This document shows, piece by piece, positions 62,101 through 64,000 of a DNA stretch of 64,000 nucleotides; the stretch's first letter is position 1; each line of letters begins with the position of its first letter. The DNA is taken from assembly GCA_905235445.1 (NCBI GenBank), contig CAJOLJ010000034.1, positions 1 through 64,000 on the forward strand. Direction: 5' to 3'. The notes under the pieces are model-generated. The model was not told the origin of the DNA. It did not search any database and was given only the letters and a program-made list of their open reading frames with translations. This DNA is from an uncultured Bacteroidales bacterium (GTDB lineage Bacteria > Bacteroidota > Bacteroidia > Bacteroidales > UBA932). A program made the translations under genes and the position numbers.

Positions 62101-62512
62101 CATGGTCATTCCCGAGGACGGGACCTTCGATGTGTACTTCGACGAGAGCGCTCTGGTCCTGTACCTCATGCCGGAGGGGATGCCTGTCCTGAGCCTCATC
62201 GGTGAAATCGGCGGGACTTCCTGGGACAAGGATTTCGACCTGACCCTTACAAAGGACGCTACGGGGGCCTTCTACCGCTTGACATCCTTCGCAGTGGAGC
62301 CTTCCCAGCAGTTCAAGATAAGGAAGAACCATGACTGGACGATAAGTTGGGGAGGTGCCTCCTCCTCCAGCGTGGAGCTGGGCTCCGCCCTTGAACTCAC
62401 CAGCGATAACGGAAGCAACCTCACCGTCAACGTAGGCGGAACCACCTCGGTTGACATTACGGTCAATTACGGGGACAGCGTGACGATTACTGTCACCGAG
62501 GTTGCCCTGTAG
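59123..62512 (+). CDS. Very long SusF-like starch-binding lipoprotein
   Basis: A 1129-residue protein (1125 from the second Met at 59135, which starts the signal peptide). The lipobox LASC is near residue 24. Two SusE-type Ig-like domains (about 30-140 and 150-285) are followed by about eight carbohydrate-binding-type modules beginning near 289, 402, 500, 608, 714, 820, 921 and 1023; starts include LYLPGSYQGWD, LYVPGSHNGWD, VGIIGGFLDNAW and WSLIGTLGGTNWDTDFDM. B. theta SusF has three such modules in about 485 residues, so this one is more than twice as long. The last modules are most alike, suggesting recent tandem duplication. Confidence 0.9.
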   Translation: MHTEMKKIYSILAIAAFALGLASCTVKQEDAFSTDPVAPELAAHSDILVTDNTLGEDVNFSWTGYRNLPDGLTYTLMARFGESEGEVASTDKLYWKTTKADFSSKIYSIFPSLPENDTFSITFWVRVSNGGKNYDSAEVTISIYAGGDAVAPIIVDFPTDPIVLDPAQPTVEAVTITWEPARLVYGEAITYDVAISAENEAITTSTKGDDDTPVGADLYTVATGLTETSYTISVDELNEAIIAAGGEEAAAVEVTFHVIAKCESLPNGIATASDQLEVTTYVSTFPEVLYLPGSYQGWDPAAAPTLKLSTAVKGFYEGIVDLTTQDGSPVQFKFSPNPEWKDDFGGKVDVDMFAQRFSHAKGVVAVAAGDDYGSNIEVPSGVYNIAISKKFNTLEMIQVETVSMIGSAVGDYSWGADVDMTYDAAAKQFVVAETAVVPGEFKFRFNHDWTYSMGGTLEAVSSTTGENIASTKEGNYKVVLDVSTVPYNVKFINTSFPDQLYVPGSHNGWDHNGTIIKGDGEGHYVGFANVGGEWGFKLTPQPNWDAEWGLDKNVEPVVTTNDAGSVTKTVYALTDTGGGNIAEASEITYARVSVDLTALTVTVEPVSSVGIIGGFLDNAWSSDKYSMEYDTESNSWKAESVEIPQGTEWKFRMNEEWTINLGGSLDDLVQDGSNIVEQDGAFYDVELFIDSIPFHAVLTWKGGSDYVDVSQGPWSLIGTLGGTNWDTDFDMEKDGKIFTAKNVSIAASEQFKLRFDHGWAFNRGAIGETEPVTIELRTATAVENNGKNMAVAQDGSYDIYYDASKETITIVKAGDALEAKWSLIGAIGGTSWDTDFDMTEEDGKWVYSGIELTEGEEFKLRYAGLWDVNRGADADGSFTFTPGEAFGVVNNGANIVVPRSGKYDVIYDPASETMTINREYGWSLIGSFEGSDWSVDTDMVQEGGLLVAKGMTLKAGNEMKLRKGHDWAVNYGIPTQGEIPVGGPVALTSGSANMVIPEDGTFDVYFDESALVLYLMPEGMPVLSLIGEIGGTSWDKDFDLTLTKDATGAFYRLTSFAVEPSQQFKIRKNHDWTISWGGASSSSVELGSALELTSDNGSNLTVNVGGTTSVDITVNYGDSVTITVTEVAL

Positions 62513-62530
62513 TACCGTTCATTAATTAAG

Positions 62531-62566
62531 CCTCCCCCTGTCCTTCCCTTCGGGGAAGGGGGGAGG
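62531..62566. repeat. GC-rich palindrome between the SusF-like and amylase genes
   Basis: CCTCCCC (62531-62537) / GGGGAGG (62560-62566) outside CCTTCCC (62542-62548) / GGGAAGG (62553-62559) with the loop TTCG. It lies 69 bases before the amylase start and could reduce read-through to the last gene. Similar palindromes occur at 5848 and 8925. Confidence 0.5.
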
Positions 62567-62634
62567 GGCACCGGCAACAATAAGGCTGGAGACCCTGACC
62601 GGTCTCCGGTCTTCCAGGAATAATAGAAAGCCTT

Positions 62635-64000
62635 ATGAAAACAACAGTATACTCCCTGTCAGTGGCTCTGTCCCTTGCCGCTCTTGCGGTTGTGTCCTGC
62701 TCTCCCAAGACCCCGGAGGGTCCCGATACCGTGAAACAGACCATCAGCGTGTTCCCCACCAAGGTGACTTTCGGGTCCGAGGCTGAGAGTACGACAATCA
62801 CCGTTACCGCATCCGGGGCCTGGACAGCCTCGAGGTCCGACTCCTGGGTCAGCGTGGAACCTTCCAGCGGCACGGGCAACGCTTCAGTCAATATATCGGC
62901 CGGAAGGAACACCACCTCCGACAGGAGCACTGAGGTCGTCTTCGCCATAACTTCCGACAAGAGCGTCCGTGCCACCGTAAGTGTGTCCCAGCCCAAGGCC
63001 AAGGAAGAGGAGGCCAAAGGAATTGAGCCGAGTCCAAGGGCTTTTGACGGGAACAAGAGGGCATCCACCACCTATCAGCTCCTGGTATACTCCTTTGCCG
63101 ACGGAGTCCGCTCCGACAAGGTCGGGGACTTCAAGGGAATTGAGGACAACCTGGACTATCTCGACGCCCTGGGCGTCACTGCCATCTGGCTCTCTCCCTC
63201 GAACAAGACTTCATCCTATCATGGTTATGATGTGGATGATTACTATACTCTCAACCCCCTGTATTCCTCCGACAACACCGCAGCCGGGGCCGAGGCTGAC
63301 TTCAAGAGCCTCATCGACAAGGCCCACGCCAAGGGGATAAAGGTGTACATGGACTATGTCCTGAACCATTCCGGGAGGAACAATGCCTGGTTCCAGGATG
63401 TGCTCAGCAATCCAGACAGCCCCTACAAAGAGTACTACGTCCTCTCCCAGAACCCCGATGCGGACGTGGCAGCCGGGAAGATCGACAACTACGGCGGGGC
63501 CAAGGATCCCGGGATGGGAGGCTGGCACTCCTTTACGGTGGGAAACAAGGGATATAGCGGAAGACTGCATTTCAAGGTGAACTGGGGGACTTCGTCAAAG
63601 ACGGTCACGGTTACCCAGACTACCGATGCGGCCCAGTCCCCGAACACGTCATCCCCGAAAGTGTGGCTCTGGTACGGGAACATCTCCTCCCCGGTGGGAC
63701 TTTACGAGACCTCTTCGGGCGTGCATGAGATAACCATCGACTTCAACTCCGACTGGGGGTTCCTGGTGAGAAGCTCCGCTACGTCCTGGGACAACGGGAC
63801 CAAGTGGGGGGCCAAGGCCGGTGCAGGTTCCATCGTATTCGGCACCCCCTTCACGCTTGACAGCTCCACCGCCGGGGATATCACCTTCGGCGGGGTTACG
63901 AACAATTACTTCGCTTCCTTCGACACCTCTATGCCGGACCTCAACTACGGTCCCTACGACAAAGCCAAGGATTCCAAGGCATTCAAGGACATAGCCGCCT
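62635..64000 (+). CDS. susG: SusG-like alpha-amylase (GH13), 3' end outside the window
   Basis: At least 455 residues, cut by the window edge. The lipobox VVSC is near residue 22. A BACON domain (about 35-122; VSVEPSSGTGNASVNISAG) is followed by the GH13 barrel with GVTAIWLSPSNKTSSYHGYD and MDYVLNHSGRNNAW, GH13 conserved regions. The segment after WHSF with KVWLWYGNISSPVGLY looks like the CBM58 inserted in the B domain of B. theta SusG. The catalytic Asp/Glu residues lie beyond the end. It hydrolyses starch at the cell surface. Confidence 0.92.
   Translation, partial: MKTTVYSLSVALSLAALAVVSCSPKTPEGPDTVKQTISVFPTKVTFGSEAESTTITVTASGAWTASRSDSWVSVEPSSGTGNASVNISAGRNTTSDRSTEVVFAITSDKSVRATVSVSQPKAKEEEAKGIEPSPRAFDGNKRASTTYQLLVYSFADGVRSDKVGDFKGIEDNLDYLDALGVTAIWLSPSNKTSSYHGYDVDDYYTLNPLYSSDNTAAGAEADFKSLIDKAHAKGIKVYMDYVLNHSGRNNAWFQDVLSNPDSPYKEYYVLSQNPDADVAAGKIDNYGGAKDPGMGGWHSFTVGNKGYSGRLHFKVNWGTSSKTVTVTQTTDAAQSPNTSSPKVWLWYGNISSPVGLYETSSGVHEITIDFNSDWGFLVRSSATSWDNGTKWGAKAGAGSIVFGTPFTLDSSTAGDITFGGVTNNYFASFDTSMPDLNYGPYDKAKDSKAFKDIAA

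Overview
The window comes from the chromosome of a fairly GC-rich member of the Bacteroidales. The evidence is a set of genus-typical proteins (SusC/SusD, a DUF4491 protein, fused FeoA-FeoB, an S16 protein with a long Ala/Lys tail) and many promoters of the Bacteroidetes type (TAnnTTTG at -7, often with TTTG or TTG about 19-23 bases upstream). The SusCDEFG locus, GH20, GH9 and butyrate kinase suggest a gut-type polysaccharide degrader. The genus cannot be fixed from the sequence alone.

Layout. 1-360: 3' end of a 16S rRNA gene, tRNA-Ile and tRNA-Ala, then a strong terminator instead of 23S rRNA. 360-1680: structured non-coding DNA and one small hypothetical gene. 1.7-22.8 kb: mostly housekeeping and metabolic genes (sugar-isomerase-like protein, flippase, HAD phosphatase, hemerythrin plus LuxR-type regulator, ROK kinase, FeoAB, SEC-C protein, lactonase, C69 dipeptidase, SNF2 helicase, cysteine desulfidase), ending in a radical SAM enzyme with its partner lipoprotein. 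22.8-25.1 kb: an AT-richer TlpA-like lipoprotein gene beside tRNA-Leu. 25.3-29.5 kb: rpsP-rimM, a GH20 hexosaminidase and a secreted endonuclease/phosphatase-like protein. 29.5-31.7 kb: an AT-rich island with DUF3307 and SatD genes between two 88-bp imperfect direct repeats, one of which overlaps the 3' end of queH. 32.5-41.2 kb: glycerophosphodiesterase, NhaC antiporter and a five-gene tripartite ABC efflux operon. 41.3-46.9 kb: butyrate kinase, a DUF6939-like protein, a GH9-deacetylase fusion and a nitroreductase. 47.1-48.8 kb: a compact mobile element carrying an IscB RNA-guided nuclease and its omega RNA, bounded by 18-bp inverted repeats and 8-bp target duplications. 48.9-51.7 kb: metY-type sulfhydrylase and an MFS transporter. 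52.0-64.0 kb: a starch-utilisation locus (MFS sugar transporter, SusC, SusD, SusE, a very long SusF-like protein, and a SusG-like amylase cut by the window edge).

Most notable observations: the IscB element with terminal inverted repeats and target duplications; the SatD-DUF3307 island with an att-like duplication at queH and operator-like repeats over its promoter; the radical SAM/lipoprotein pair; the 16S-tRNA-tRNA unit that terminates without 23S; and the SusF-like protein with about eight starch-binding-type modules.
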